Below are positions 9,572 to 17,275 of a stretch of DNA of 46,612 nt, piece by piece (position 1 is the stretch's first letter; every line of letters starts with the position of its first letter). The position numbers and the translations under genes were made by a program. Location of the stretch: assembly GCA_903838415.1 (NCBI GenBank), contig CAILYI010000280.1, positions 1 to 46,612 on the forward strand. Reading direction: 5' to 3'. The notes below the pieces were generated by a model, which saw nothing but the letters and a program-made list of their open reading frames with translations, was not told the DNA's origin and made no database searches. The stretch is from an uncultured Anaerolineae bacterium. GTDB lineage: Bacteria; Chloroflexota; Anaerolineae; Anaerolineales; Villigracilaceae.

Positions 9572-10267
9572 TTAGTCAGCCTTCCGGACCGGGTTGAAGC
9601 GGTAGCCCACGCCATAAATGGTCTCAATGTAAATGGGATTATGCGGATCAGCTTCAATCTTGGCTCGCAAATTCTTGATATGGACATCGATCGAGCGCTC
9701 AATCCCCTCAAAAGCCACACCCTGGACGAAATCGAGCAGCTGCAGGCGGCTCAACGTCCGCCCGGCGGAGGAGACCAGCGCCGCCAGCAAATCAAACTCC
9801 GAGCGTGTCAGCGAGACGGGCTGACCAGCCACCGTGACAAGATAAGCGTCACGATCCATGACCACCTCGCCAGCTTCCAAAATATTGCTGGGGGGCTGAC
9901 TTTTCCCCATCCGGCGCAGCACCGTCCGCACGCGGGCCGTCAGCTCGCGCAGGCTGAAGGGTTTGGTAATGTAATCATCCGCGCCAAGCTCCAGGCCGAC
10001 AATCTTGTCACTTTCTTCCAGGCGGGCTGTGAGCAGAATGATCGGTTCCTGGTGATCTTTGGAATAGATGCGGATAAATTCGTGCCCGTCCATCTCGGGC
10101 ATCATGATATCAAGGATGATTAAATCTGGATGTTCGCGCGTTGCCACGGAAAGCGCATCTTTGCCATTGGCGGCAGTCACCACCCGGAAGCCCTCCTGAG
10201 TCAGGTACGCTTCCAGCAAAGTTCTGATTCGTTCTTCATCATCAACGACAAGAATACATTTCGTCAT
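9572..10267 (-). CDS. OmpR/PhoB-type response regulator
   Basis: A 231-residue regulator. Its receiver domain (about 1-120) has the acidic pair DDEE (9-12), phospho-acceptor Asp53 (ILDIMMPEMDG) and the conserved Lys in DYITKPFS. The winged-helix DNA-binding domain covers about 130-228 and ends with the typical YGVGYRF. It is expected to activate or repress promoters when phosphorylated by the kinase encoded directly downstream. It starts 62 bases after the MacB-like permease gene, so the whole efflux–regulator set may be one transcript and autoregulated. Confidence 0.96.
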   Translation of the reverse strand: MTKCILVVDDEERIRTLLEAYLTQEGFRVVTAANGKDALSVATREHPDLIILDIMMPEMDGHEFIRIYSKDHQEPIILLTARLEESDKIVGLELGADDYITKPFSLRELTARVRTVLRRMGKSQPPSNILEAGEVVMDRDAYLVTVAGQPVSLTRSEFDLLAALVSSAGRTLSRLQLLDFVQGVAFEGIERSIDVHIKNLRAKIEADPHNPIYIETIYGVGYRFNPVRKAD

Positions 10268-10329
10268 GTGTTTAATTCCTCGGTGAAATTGTAAACGACA
10301 ACCCGGCTGGATGGTGAACCAAAGCCGGT

Positions 10330-11562
10330 TTATTCAGAACGCAGGGCTTCCATGGGATGCAGATTGGCCGCGCGAAAAGCCGGGTAGATGCCAAAGAACA
10401 ACCCGATCGCCACGGCAAAGAAAAACGATAACATGATCGAGGAAGCCGTCACCTGGGCGGTAATCAGTCCCAGCGCCGTGACGACCCAGGCAATCGCTAC
10501 GCCCAAAATAATCCCGATCACGCCGCCGCTGATGCTGAGAGTCATCGTCTCAACCAAAAACTGGAACAAAATATGATCTTTGCGCGCGCCGACCGCTTTG
10601 CGCAGGCCAATTTCGCGCGTCCGTTCGCTGACGGAGACCAGCGTAATATTCATAATCCCGATGCCGCCCACCAGCAGCGACAACGCCGCAATCGCTCCCA
10701 GGAAAGTCGTCAGCGTGGAGGTGACACTGGTCAGGGTGGAAAGTAACTCGGCCTGATTGGAAATGCGGAAGTCATCTTCAGCGGTCGCCGCCAGGTGATG
10801 CTGATGGCGCATGACAAACGTAATTTGCGCTGAAACAGAATCGACAGTATCGGCGGAACTGGCCGAGACGGCAATCGCATTGACGATTTTTTCACCGTTC
10901 TGGATGGCGTTGGCGCCAAATAGCTTGCTATAACCGGTCTCCAGCGGAATAAAAACGATGTCATCCTGGTTATCAAACCCGGTGGAGCCTTTTGATTTGA
11001 GCAGTCCGACCACGGTAAAGGTCACATTATTGATTTTTATGGCCTGCCCGATTGCGGATGAATCAGGGAAGAGGTCTGAGGCAGTTGTCGCGCCGATCAC
11101 TGCCACCTGGCTCTTTTTGCTGCGATCGTTGGCCGTGATGCCGCGGCCCAGTTCAATTTCATAGGTATGGACTTTGAGATAATCTTCGGTAATGCCGGTG
11201 ATCGAGGTTTGTGAACTTTGGGTGCCCTGGATAATGGTATAGCGCGCCTGGTAAGCCGGGGCAATTCCGGCCACATCGGTCAATGTTTTCGCGAGCGACT
11301 GGTAATCCTTGTACGTCAAATAAGTGGAGGCCGTTTGCGCGCCCGCCGCCGGGCGTTGGGAACGTCCCGCCTGGATGTTCAAAAGATTCGAGCCATTGCC
11401 TTCAATGCGGCTGGTGATGCTGCTGGTAGCGCCGTTGCCTATCGCCATCAGCGCCACCACAGCGGCCACACCGATGACGATCCCAAGGATGGTGAGCTCC
11501 GAACGCAGCTTATTGGCCTTCAATCCGCGTATAGCGGTCAGTATATTCTGTGAAATTAACAT
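10330..11562 (-). CDS. MacB-like ABC transporter permease
   Basis: A 410-residue permease of the MacB/FtsX class, without its own ATPase domain. One TM helix lies near the N-terminus (about 24-44), followed by a large extracytoplasmic MacB core domain (about 50-270) and three C-terminal TM helices. The family signature ERTREIGLRKAVGA precedes the penultimate membrane segments. It would work with the ATPase at 11892-12632 and the fusion protein at 12634-14082 in mechanotransmission-type export. The 329 bases separating it from the ATPase gene are filled with a tandem repeat element, an unusual break for this operon type. Confidence 0.94.
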   Translation of the reverse strand: MLISQNILTAIRGLKANKLRSELTILGIVIGVAAVVALMAIGNGATSSITSRIEGNGSNLLNIQAGRSQRPAAGAQTASTYLTYKDYQSLAKTLTDVAGIAPAYQARYTIIQGTQSSQTSITGITEDYLKVHTYEIELGRGITANDRSKKSQVAVIGATTASDLFPDSSAIGQAIKINNVTFTVVGLLKSKGSTGFDNQDDIVFIPLETGYSKLFGANAIQNGEKIVNAIAVSASSADTVDSVSAQITFVMRHQHHLAATAEDDFRISNQAELLSTLTSVTSTLTTFLGAIAALSLLVGGIGIMNITLVSVSERTREIGLRKAVGARKDHILFQFLVETMTLSISGGVIGIILGVAIAWVVTALGLITAQVTASSIMLSFFFAVAIGLFFGIYPAFRAANLHPMEALRSE

Positions 11563-11664
11563 AACGACCTCCTAAACCAGACAAGCCAGAACGCATGTTG
11601 AGCTTATCAAAACACGGGTAAATTTTCTTTCTTTTTACCTGAGCATCCAATTTGAAAGGTGCCA

Positions 11665-11871
11665 TGTCGCCACGGATTTCGCGGATCACGCGGAAAACGG
11701 AAAGCCCTTACCGGTGGTCTCTTCCCAAGCGGCATTGAGTCTCTTCCCAAGCGGCATTGGGTCTCTTCCCAAGAGGCAACGAGTCTCTTCCCAAGAGGCA
11801 ACGAGTCTCTTCCCAAGAGGCAACGAGTCTCTTCCCAAGAGGCAACGAGTCTCTTCCCAAGAGGCTGATAA
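11665..11871 (-). repeat. repeat element, inverted copy A: GGATTTCGCGGAT block plus seven 22-bp tandem units
   Basis: Seven consecutive 22-bp units start at 11718, 11740, 11762, 11784, 11806, 11828 and 11850. Units 3-6 are identical; 1, 2 and 7 are diverged. Each contains TCTTCCCAAG, and in the later units CTCTT-CCC-AAGAG can fold into a small hairpin. The preceding block (11670-11710) holds GGATTTCGCGGAT and GGAAAGCCCTTAC. The same two modules in the same order occur inverted at 14392-14484. Together they bracket the ATPase and fusion-protein genes. The element fills most of the 329-base gap between the ATPase and permease genes; nothing else is seen there. Confidence 0.85.
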
Positions 11872-11891
11872 CTTCTTACTAAGAACTTGCC

Positions 11892-12632
11892 CTATATCTC
11901 GGCGTCCGGTCGCGGGGTTCCGGCTTTGAGAGGCGTCGCATTCTGCGTATCCGAGACGATATGACCATCCGCAATGCGGATGATGCGATCGGTATGGCGG
12001 GCGATAAACGAGTCGTGCGTCACCATGATGATCGTTTGACCAAAGTCGCGGTGTAGGGTTTGAAACAAATCCATAATCTCGGCACCGGTTTTACTGTCGA
12101 GCGCGCCGGTGGGTTCATCGGCGATCAGGATGGCCGGGTCATTGACCAGTGCCCGCGCAATCGCCACGCGCTGCTGCTGTCCGCCGGAAAGCTCGGACGG
12201 ATGATGCTTCACCCGCCCTTTCAACCCGACCGTCTCCAGCGTTTGCAAGGCTTTTTCGCGGCTGGCGCGGGAACTCATCCCGGTGTAGCTGAGCGGGAGC
12301 AGGACGTTCTCAAGGGCGCTGGTACGCGCCAACAGGTTGAACTGCTGAAAGACGAAACCAATTTTCCGGCTGCGAACTTGCGCCAGTTGGGCGTCGTTCA
12401 TCTTTTCCACCGGACTGTCGTCCAGGATGTAGGAGCCGGAGGTGGGAACATCCAGGCAGCCCACGATCGACATCAGCGTGCTTTTTCCAGAGCCGGAAGG
12501 GCCCATGATGGCGATCATCTCGCCTTTTACAATGGAGAATGTGACATCCTCCAGGGCTAGGACTTCGTTTTCGCCCATTGCGAAGACTTTGGTCAACTGT
12601 TCAATTTGGATCATCGGAGGTGTTCCCATCAT
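11892..12632 (-). CDS. ABC transporter ATPase (MacB/LolD type)
   Basis: A 246-residue ATPase that powers the adjacent permease. Counting from the chosen start, Walker [10 protein letters not shown] is at 44-52, the Q-loop at Gln96, signature LSGGQQQR at 148-155, Walker B ILIADE at 168-173, D-loop ALDS and the switch His206. The open frame extends upstream over the fusion-protein gene, but the family normally starts at [11 protein letters not shown]. The start taken here lies 1 base after the fusion-protein stop; ATG codons at 12629 and 12614 are alternatives. The last 25 residues go slightly beyond the usual end and look unstructured. Confidence 0.95.
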   Translation of the reverse strand: MMGTPPMIQIEQLTKVFAMGENEVLALEDVTFSIVKGEMIAIMGPSGSGKSTLMSIVGCLDVPTSGSYILDDSPVEKMNDAQLAQVRSRKIGFVFQQFNLLARTSALENVLLPLSYTGMSSRASREKALQTLETVGLKGRVKHHPSELSGGQQQRVAIARALVNDPAILIADEPTGALDSKTGAEIMDLFQTLHRDFGQTIIMVTHDSFIARHTDRIIRIADGHIVSDTQNATPLKAGTPRPDAEI

Positions 12633-12633
12633 G

Positions 12634-14082
12634 TTAGCCACCGGGAGGCCCTCCCACACCGGGGATCGGAATTCCGCCGCCCTGGTTGGCGCTGTTGCTT
12701 TTGCTGGAACTGGCGCTGCCACTGGATGCGCCAAGCTGAACCTGGTCGCCTTCCTTGATTTCATTGGTGGTCGTGATCGTCACCAGGGTATCCGCCAGGT
12801 CGCCGCTTTCGACGGTGACGCGCTGCGTGCTGCCGTCAGCTTTTACCAGCAGGACGTACTCACCCTGCGCATCCGACTGAATCGCGCTGACTGGAACCGC
12901 CAGCCTGGTCTGTGGTTCGCCGGTCGTAATCGCCACATTCACGGTGGCCCCAAACAGGATGGGTTGATCGGTCGAATCAACTGAAACGATCACGGTGTAT
13001 TTGACCAGTCCGTTCACGGTTGAACCAATCCTGTTAATCCTGGCTACTTTTCCGGTTAGCACTTCGCCGGGCAGCGAATCCATGCTGATTTCGGCGGGAT
13101 CGCCCACGGAAACGCTGGAAATGGTCGTTTCATCCACCAGGGTCTCCACCTTGAGCGTATTCTGATCGACAAGTTCCACCGCTGATTCACCGCTCGTGGC
13201 CGAGTTGCCCACCCCGGCTTGAACGGAAAGCACCTCGCCATCAAAGGGAGCGATGATAAACATGGTGTTGACCTTGGCCTGCGCCGCGGTCACTTTGGAC
13301 TCAGCCGCCGCCACCTTCAACGGATCCGCGCCGTTCTTGACGTTATCCCGGGTGCGTTTGGCATCTTCCAACGCCGCATTGGCAACTTCCAGGTTGGCGC
13401 GCGCTTCTTCATAATCCGCCGCGGTCGCCTGGGCAGTCAAATAATTTAACGTCGCTTTCAAGGTAATCAGGTTCAGCTGCGCATTCGTCATGGCGAGGAT
13501 GGCCTGCGTCTTTTGAGTATCGCCGTCAAAATGGCTTTGAACTTCCTTGTATCTTCTGGCGGCAAGGGTCAACGTTTTTTCAGCCTCCAGGATTTGAGCT
13601 TCAATATTATTGATGTAAGCATCCGAGGCGCGCTGATAATCGAGCGCATCCAAATTGTTTTGGGCCTCTTCCACATTCTTCCTGGCGGTGATGACGGCTA
13701 ATTGAGCCTGCGCAAACGATGTCGTGGAATCGAGCATATCCTGTAAATCGCGCTGGGCCGTCGACAATTCGGATTGCCCGGTGGCGATATCAGACTCGAC
13801 CGAATCCATTCTCAAGCCCGCCAAAACGTCGTTCATCTTGACCTTATCCCCCACCTGCACATTGACGGTTTCGACAACGCCGCTCGTCCCCCACTTCAAG
13901 GTCGCCAGCTTATCAGCGCTCAAATTTCCTGAAGTTTCGACCTTATCCGTCAGCGTCACAGATGAAACCTGGCCGACGCCGCCGGTAATGGCTGCATTGG
14001 CTGATGAACAGCCCGTCAAGACCAGGGCAATCGCCAGGATACCGATAAATGGCGCAAACAGGATTGATTTATTTTGAGACAT
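12634..14082 (-). CDS. membrane-fusion (HlyD/MacA-like) lipoprotein
   Basis: A 482-residue periplasmic-adaptor-type protein. A lipoprotein signal peptide ends at lipobox LTGC (Cys25). A biotinyl-lipoyl-like segment (GVVETVNVQVGDKV, about 69-82) is followed by a long alpha-helical hairpin (about 90-260, rich in Ala/Gln/Glu), then the second lipoyl half (about 275-295), a beta-barrel domain and a C-terminal Ser/Gly/Pro-rich tail. It is expected to couple the ABC permease to extracytoplasmic substrate. It is first in the minus-strand operon; the promoter should lie between 14083 and about 14390. Confidence 0.93.
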   Translation of the reverse strand: MSQNKSILFAPFIGILAIALVLTGCSSANAAITGGVGQVSSVTLTDKVETSGNLSADKLATLKWGTSGVVETVNVQVGDKVKMNDVLAGLRMDSVESDIATGQSELSTAQRDLQDMLDSTTSFAQAQLAVITARKNVEEAQNNLDALDYQRASDAYINNIEAQILEAEKTLTLAARRYKEVQSHFDGDTQKTQAILAMTNAQLNLITLKATLNYLTAQATAADYEEARANLEVANAALEDAKRTRDNVKNGADPLKVAAAESKVTAAQAKVNTMFIIAPFDGEVLSVQAGVGNSATSGESAVELVDQNTLKVETLVDETTISSVSVGDPAEISMDSLPGEVLTGKVARINRIGSTVNGLVKYTVIVSVDSTDQPILFGATVNVAITTGEPQTRLAVPVSAIQSDAQGEYVLLVKADGSTQRVTVESGDLADTLVTITTTNEIKEGDQVQLGASSGSASSSKSNSANQGGGIPIPGVGGPPGG

Positions 14083-14216
14083 GGCTTTTCCTCTTCATCT
14101 ACGAGTAATTTCGATGCAACCGTTCAGCCCCATTCACCGTCAAATTTTCAAAAAAAACCTTTGAACTTGAATTCCGGTACGTCTGACTTCCTGAAAACGG
14201 GCTGCTTTCTTAAAAA

Positions 14217-14258
14217 CTTGGCGTCTGGGCGGTTTTCCTTGGCATCTTGGCGATAAAA
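14217..14258. repeat. two direct 21-bp repeats
   Basis: CTTGGCGTCTGGGCGGTTTTC (14217-14237) is followed at once by a diverged copy beginning CTTGGCATCTTGGCG (14238-14258). It lies in the 494-base gap between the fusion-protein start and the esterase. The rest of that gap holds an AT-rich stretch (14280-14350) and the inverted repeat element at 14392-14484. Confidence 0.5.
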
Positions 14259-14391
14259 GCACGCCCCACGAACGGTTACATTTCATTTTCTATTATAGGA
14301 ATTGGCCGGAAATTCGGGTGTGATTCTTGTATGGAAATTGTGTAGAAATTATATGGAGCAATCCCGCGCCGCCTGCGCTGGTCTTTTCAAC

Positions 14392-14484
14392 TTCTTGGGA
14401 AGAAACTCTCAGGTTCTTGGGAAGAAACCGTCAGTAAGGACTTTCCGCCATCCGTGAAAATCCGCGAAATCCGCGGCAATTACC
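14392..14484 (+). repeat. repeat element, inverted copy B
   Basis: Two 22-bp units, each beginning TTCTTGGGAAGAAAC (14392-14413 and 14414-14434), are followed by GGACTTTCCGCC and ATCCGCGAAATCCGCGG. The reverse complement reproduces copy A at 11665-11871, module by module, with the same 22-base period. Together the copies form an inverted pair around the ATPase and fusion-protein genes. Confidence 0.8.
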
Positions 14485-14517
14485 AAAAGCGATCACCAAA
14501 ACCTGCCCCCGCGAAAC

Positions 14518-14526
14518 TGTTATAAT
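14518..14526 (+). promoter_or_regulatory. extended -10 box before esterase gene
   Basis: TGTTATAAT matches an extended -10 element (TGnTATAAT), 51 bases before the esterase ATG. No good -35 is seen upstream, as is usual for extended -10 promoters. Confidence 0.5.
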
Positions 14527-14576
14527 TCTGGCACTTCACCCTCCATCCCCCTGGGGGACATTCAACGGAAAGCACT

Positions 14577-15356
14577 ATGACCTATATCATTCCTACTGCT
14601 GAATCATTCTTTTTCCCTGCTTCAACCAAAGTGGGGGTTTTACTTGTGCATGGATTTACCGGCACGCCCAAAGAAATGCGCTTGATGGGAGAACATCTCC
14701 ATCAAAAGCACGGATTCACGGTGCTGGGCGTGCGCCTTTCAGGCCATGCCACCCGCCCCGAAGACATGCTGCGCTCCGAATACACCGACTGGCTGGCCTC
14801 CGTTGAAGATGGCTACCATCAACTCTGCGGCGCGGCCCAATCCATCTACATCATGGGGTTATCCATGGGCGGCATCCTGAGCCTGACTATGGCGGCTTCC
14901 CTGCCGGTTAAAGGCGTGGTCACCATGTCCACACCCTACAAACTACCGGATGATCCGCGCCTGCGCCATATTGAATGGCTCAGCAAAATGATCCAATTCA
15001 TGCCCAAAAGCACCAACGAACCCGGCTCAGACTGGTTCGATAAAGCCGCCTGGAAAGAACATACCTCCTACCCACAAAATCCGCTCCACGGCATCAGCGA
15101 ATTGAACAAGTTGCTCAGCCTGATGCGCGCTTCATTGGCACAGATCACCGCCCCGGTGCTGATGATTCATTCCAGGGATGATAAGTATGTCGTCAAAGAT
15201 AGCATGCCGCTGATTTACGAACATCTCCCCAACATCGACAAGCAAATGCTGTGGATTGAAGGCTCAGGTCACGTCATCACCCGCGACGCGCAGCGCGAAC
15301 AAGTCTTCGAAGCCGCCGCCGGGTTTGTGCATCGGATAGAAGCCGCAACTGCATAG
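14577..15356 (+). CDS. alpha/beta-hydrolase, carboxylesterase/monoacylglycerol lipase type
   Basis: A 259-residue serine hydrolase similar to the Est30-type carboxylesterases. The oxyanion-hole motif is LLVHGFTGTP (22-31). The nucleophile is Ser96 in GLSMGG, the acid is Asp201 or Asp202 (HSRDDKYV) and the base His232 (GSGHVIT), all in the expected order. There is no signal peptide, so it is cytoplasmic. It probably hydrolyses medium-chain esters or monoacylglycerols. It is first in a plus-strand set with the MFS and metallo-hydrolase genes, 20 bases before the former. Confidence 0.93.
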   Translation: MTYIIPTAESFFFPASTKVGVLLVHGFTGTPKEMRLMGEHLHQKHGFTVLGVRLSGHATRPEDMLRSEYTDWLASVEDGYHQLCGAAQSIYIMGLSMGGILSLTMAASLPVKGVVTMSTPYKLPDDPRLRHIEWLSKMIQFMPKSTNEPGSDWFDKAAWKEHTSYPQNPLHGISELNKLLSLMRASLAQITAPVLMIHSRDDKYVVKDSMPLIYEHLPNIDKQMLWIEGSGHVITRDAQREQVFEAAAGFVHRIEAATA

Positions 15357-15376
15357 CAGTATCCCATCGAGGCTCA

Positions 15377-16525
15377 ATGAATCTGTCCCTGCCGCTGCTC
15401 GCCATTGCCCTGTTCACCTGGGGCATTGGCGAAGGCATGTTTTACATCTTCCAACCTATTTATCTTTCACAACTTGGCGCAAACCCGGTAACGATTGGCT
15501 ATATTCTCGGCACAGCCGGGTTTGCCATGATGATCGCCCACATCCCCGCCGGATATCTCTCCGACCGCCTTGGGCGCCGTCCGCTGCTGCTCACCGCCTG
15601 GATTATTGGCATTATCTCCACCTGGGCGATGGCGCTGGCGCCCAGCCTGCCATTTTTCGTCCTGGGATTGCTGCTTTACAGTTTTACCGCCTTTGTCACC
15701 TCGCCGCTCAACAGCTATGTCACCGCCGCGCGCGGCAACTGGTCCGTGGGACGCGCCATCACAATCATCTCAGCCACCTTCAATTTGGGCATCGTACTCG
15801 GCCCTTTCACCGGCGGCTGGATTGGCGACCATTTTGGCCTGCGCACCGTCTATTTTGTCGCCGGGATTATCTTCATCATCTCGACCGCTTTCCTTTATTT
15901 CATCGCCCCGCAGCCGCGCGACCACCACGATCCCACCGCCCCGCCGCCCAGCTTGCTCAGCAACTGGCCTTATATCCGCTTCCTGACGCTCGGCTTTTTC
16001 GTGGTACTCGCTCTGTATATTTCACAACCCTTCACGCCCAAATTCCTCCAAGAAGTGCGCGGCCTGTCGCTCAGCCAAATTGGTTTATTGGGAACCATCG
16101 GCGGCGCGGGCAACACCTCCCTCACCTTTCTGCTCGGGTTTTTGGATGCCCGCCTGGGATTTATCTTCGGGCAGGTTGGCGTTGGGATGTACAATCTAAT
16201 CCTTTGGCAGATGAACGGCTACGGCTGGTTCGCCCTTTCCTATTTCCTGCTGGGCGGCTTTCGCGCTGTACGCTCGCTCTTCATGGCGCAAATCCGCCCG
16301 CTGGTGCATGAATCCCAAATGGGGCTGGCCTATGGAATATCGGAGACGTTTCTCGGGCTGACAGGGATTCTCGCGCCGATTGCCGCCGGATTTCTCTATG
16401 AGCAGGATACCGCCTCCATCTACCCGCTGGCCTTTGTCGCCGTTTTAGTGGCGATTATTCTGAGCCTTTTCTTTGCCCCGCACCCCGCAAAGAAGCAACT
16501 TCAACCCATCCACGAGGTACCATGA
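15377..16525 (+). CDS. MFS transporter
   Basis: A 382-residue membrane protein with about 12 predicted TM helices. The major-facilitator loop 2-3 signature is present as GYLSDRLGRRPLL near residues 59-71. The central cytoplasmic loop (about 177-192) is Pro/His-rich. It has drug/sugar-efflux-like architecture but no residue pattern that names a substrate. The stop overlaps the next start as ATGA, indicating coupling with the metallo-hydrolase. Confidence 0.9.
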   Translation: MNLSLPLLAIALFTWGIGEGMFYIFQPIYLSQLGANPVTIGYILGTAGFAMMIAHIPAGYLSDRLGRRPLLLTAWIIGIISTWAMALAPSLPFFVLGLLLYSFTAFVTSPLNSYVTAARGNWSVGRAITIISATFNLGIVLGPFTGGWIGDHFGLRTVYFVAGIIFIISTAFLYFIAPQPRDHHDPTAPPPSLLSNWPYIRFLTLGFFVVLALYISQPFTPKFLQEVRGLSLSQIGLLGTIGGAGNTSLTFLLGFLDARLGFIFGQVGVGMYNLILWQMNGYGWFALSYFLLGGFRAVRSLFMAQIRPLVHESQMGLAYGISETFLGLTGILAPIAAGFLYEQDTASIYPLAFVAVLVAIILSLFFAPHPAKKQLQPIHEVP

Positions 16526-17163
16526 CCCTGCAAATTGTGACTCTCACCCTTGGCCCCGTTGCCACAAACGCCTATCTCATCGCTGATAGCGACACCGGCG
16601 CCGCCGCCGTGATCGATCCATCCTGGGATGGACAGCTCATCCTGGCTGAAGCGCAAAAGCGCGGCTGGCGCATCGCCCATTTATGGTACACCCACGCCCA
16701 TTTTGACCATATCGGCGGCGCGGCAGCCATCGCCGACGCCCTCAACCCTCTGCCGCTGGTCGCCCTGCACCCCGCCGATCACGATCTATGGAAAGCGGCG
16801 GGCGGCGGCCCCTTATTTGGATTCAATATCGACCCTGGCCCGGAGCCAACCATCGACTTCACCCACGCTCAAACCCTGTGGCTTGGAAACAATCTCCTTG
16901 AAGTTCGTCACACACCCGGCCATACCCCCGGCCACGTCGTAATCTACTGCGCTGAATCAGCCGTCTGTTTTTGTGGCGACCTGATTTTCGCCTGTTCCGT
17001 CGGCCGCACCGACCTGCCCGGCGGTGATTGGGAAACCCTCGAACAAAGCATCCAGACCCAGATCTACACCCTGCCCAACGAAACCCGCCTGCACCCCGGT
17101 CACGGTCCAGAAACCACCGTCGGCGAGGAAAAACAATCAAATCCGTTTGTAAGGATGGCATAA
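16522..17163 (+). CDS. metallo-beta-lactamase-fold hydrolase (glyoxalase II-like)
   Basis: A 213-residue cytoplasmic hydrolase. The metal motif HAHFDH (58-63) is followed by His134, Asp153 (CGDLIF) and His194 (HPGHGP), giving the full dinuclear ligand set of the glyoxalase II/YcbL group. It lacks the C-terminal substrate domain of eukaryotic glyoxalase II and resembles the short bacterial YcbL-type proteins. It overlaps the MFS gene by 4 bases and ends before a terminator shared with the convergent BcsB-like gene. Confidence 0.93.
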   Translation: MTLQIVTLTLGPVATNAYLIADSDTGAAAVIDPSWDGQLILAEAQKRGWRIAHLWYTHAHFDHIGGAAAIADALNPLPLVALHPADHDLWKAAGGGPLFGFNIDPGPEPTIDFTHAQTLWLGNNLLEVRHTPGHTPGHVVIYCAESAVCFCGDLIFACSVGRTDLPGGDWETLEQSIQTQIYTLPNETRLHPGHGPETTVGEEKQSNPFVRMA

Positions 17164-17199
17164 GTCGCTCTTCCAGGACAGACCCGTTTTAAAGAAAAA

Positions 17200-17235
17200 A
17201 AGCACCGTTCGAATTGAAATCTTCGAACGGTGCTT
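17200..17235 (-). terminator. terminator of the BcsB-like gene
   Basis: A 14-bp perfect stem AAGCACCGTTCGAA (17200-17213) with its complement (17222-17235) and an 8-base loop. On the minus strand the stem is followed by a T-rich run (complement of AAAGAAAAAA), the sign of an intrinsic terminator. It is convergent with the metallo-hydrolase gene. Confidence 0.85.
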
Positions 17236-17275
17236 GATTCAACTACGGCTTATCTGAAGACATACCAGGCAATTA

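Noticed and set aside
11718-11871. Regular 22-bp array considered as a CRISPR
   Set aside because: The units abut with no unique spacers, and no cas gene is in the window.
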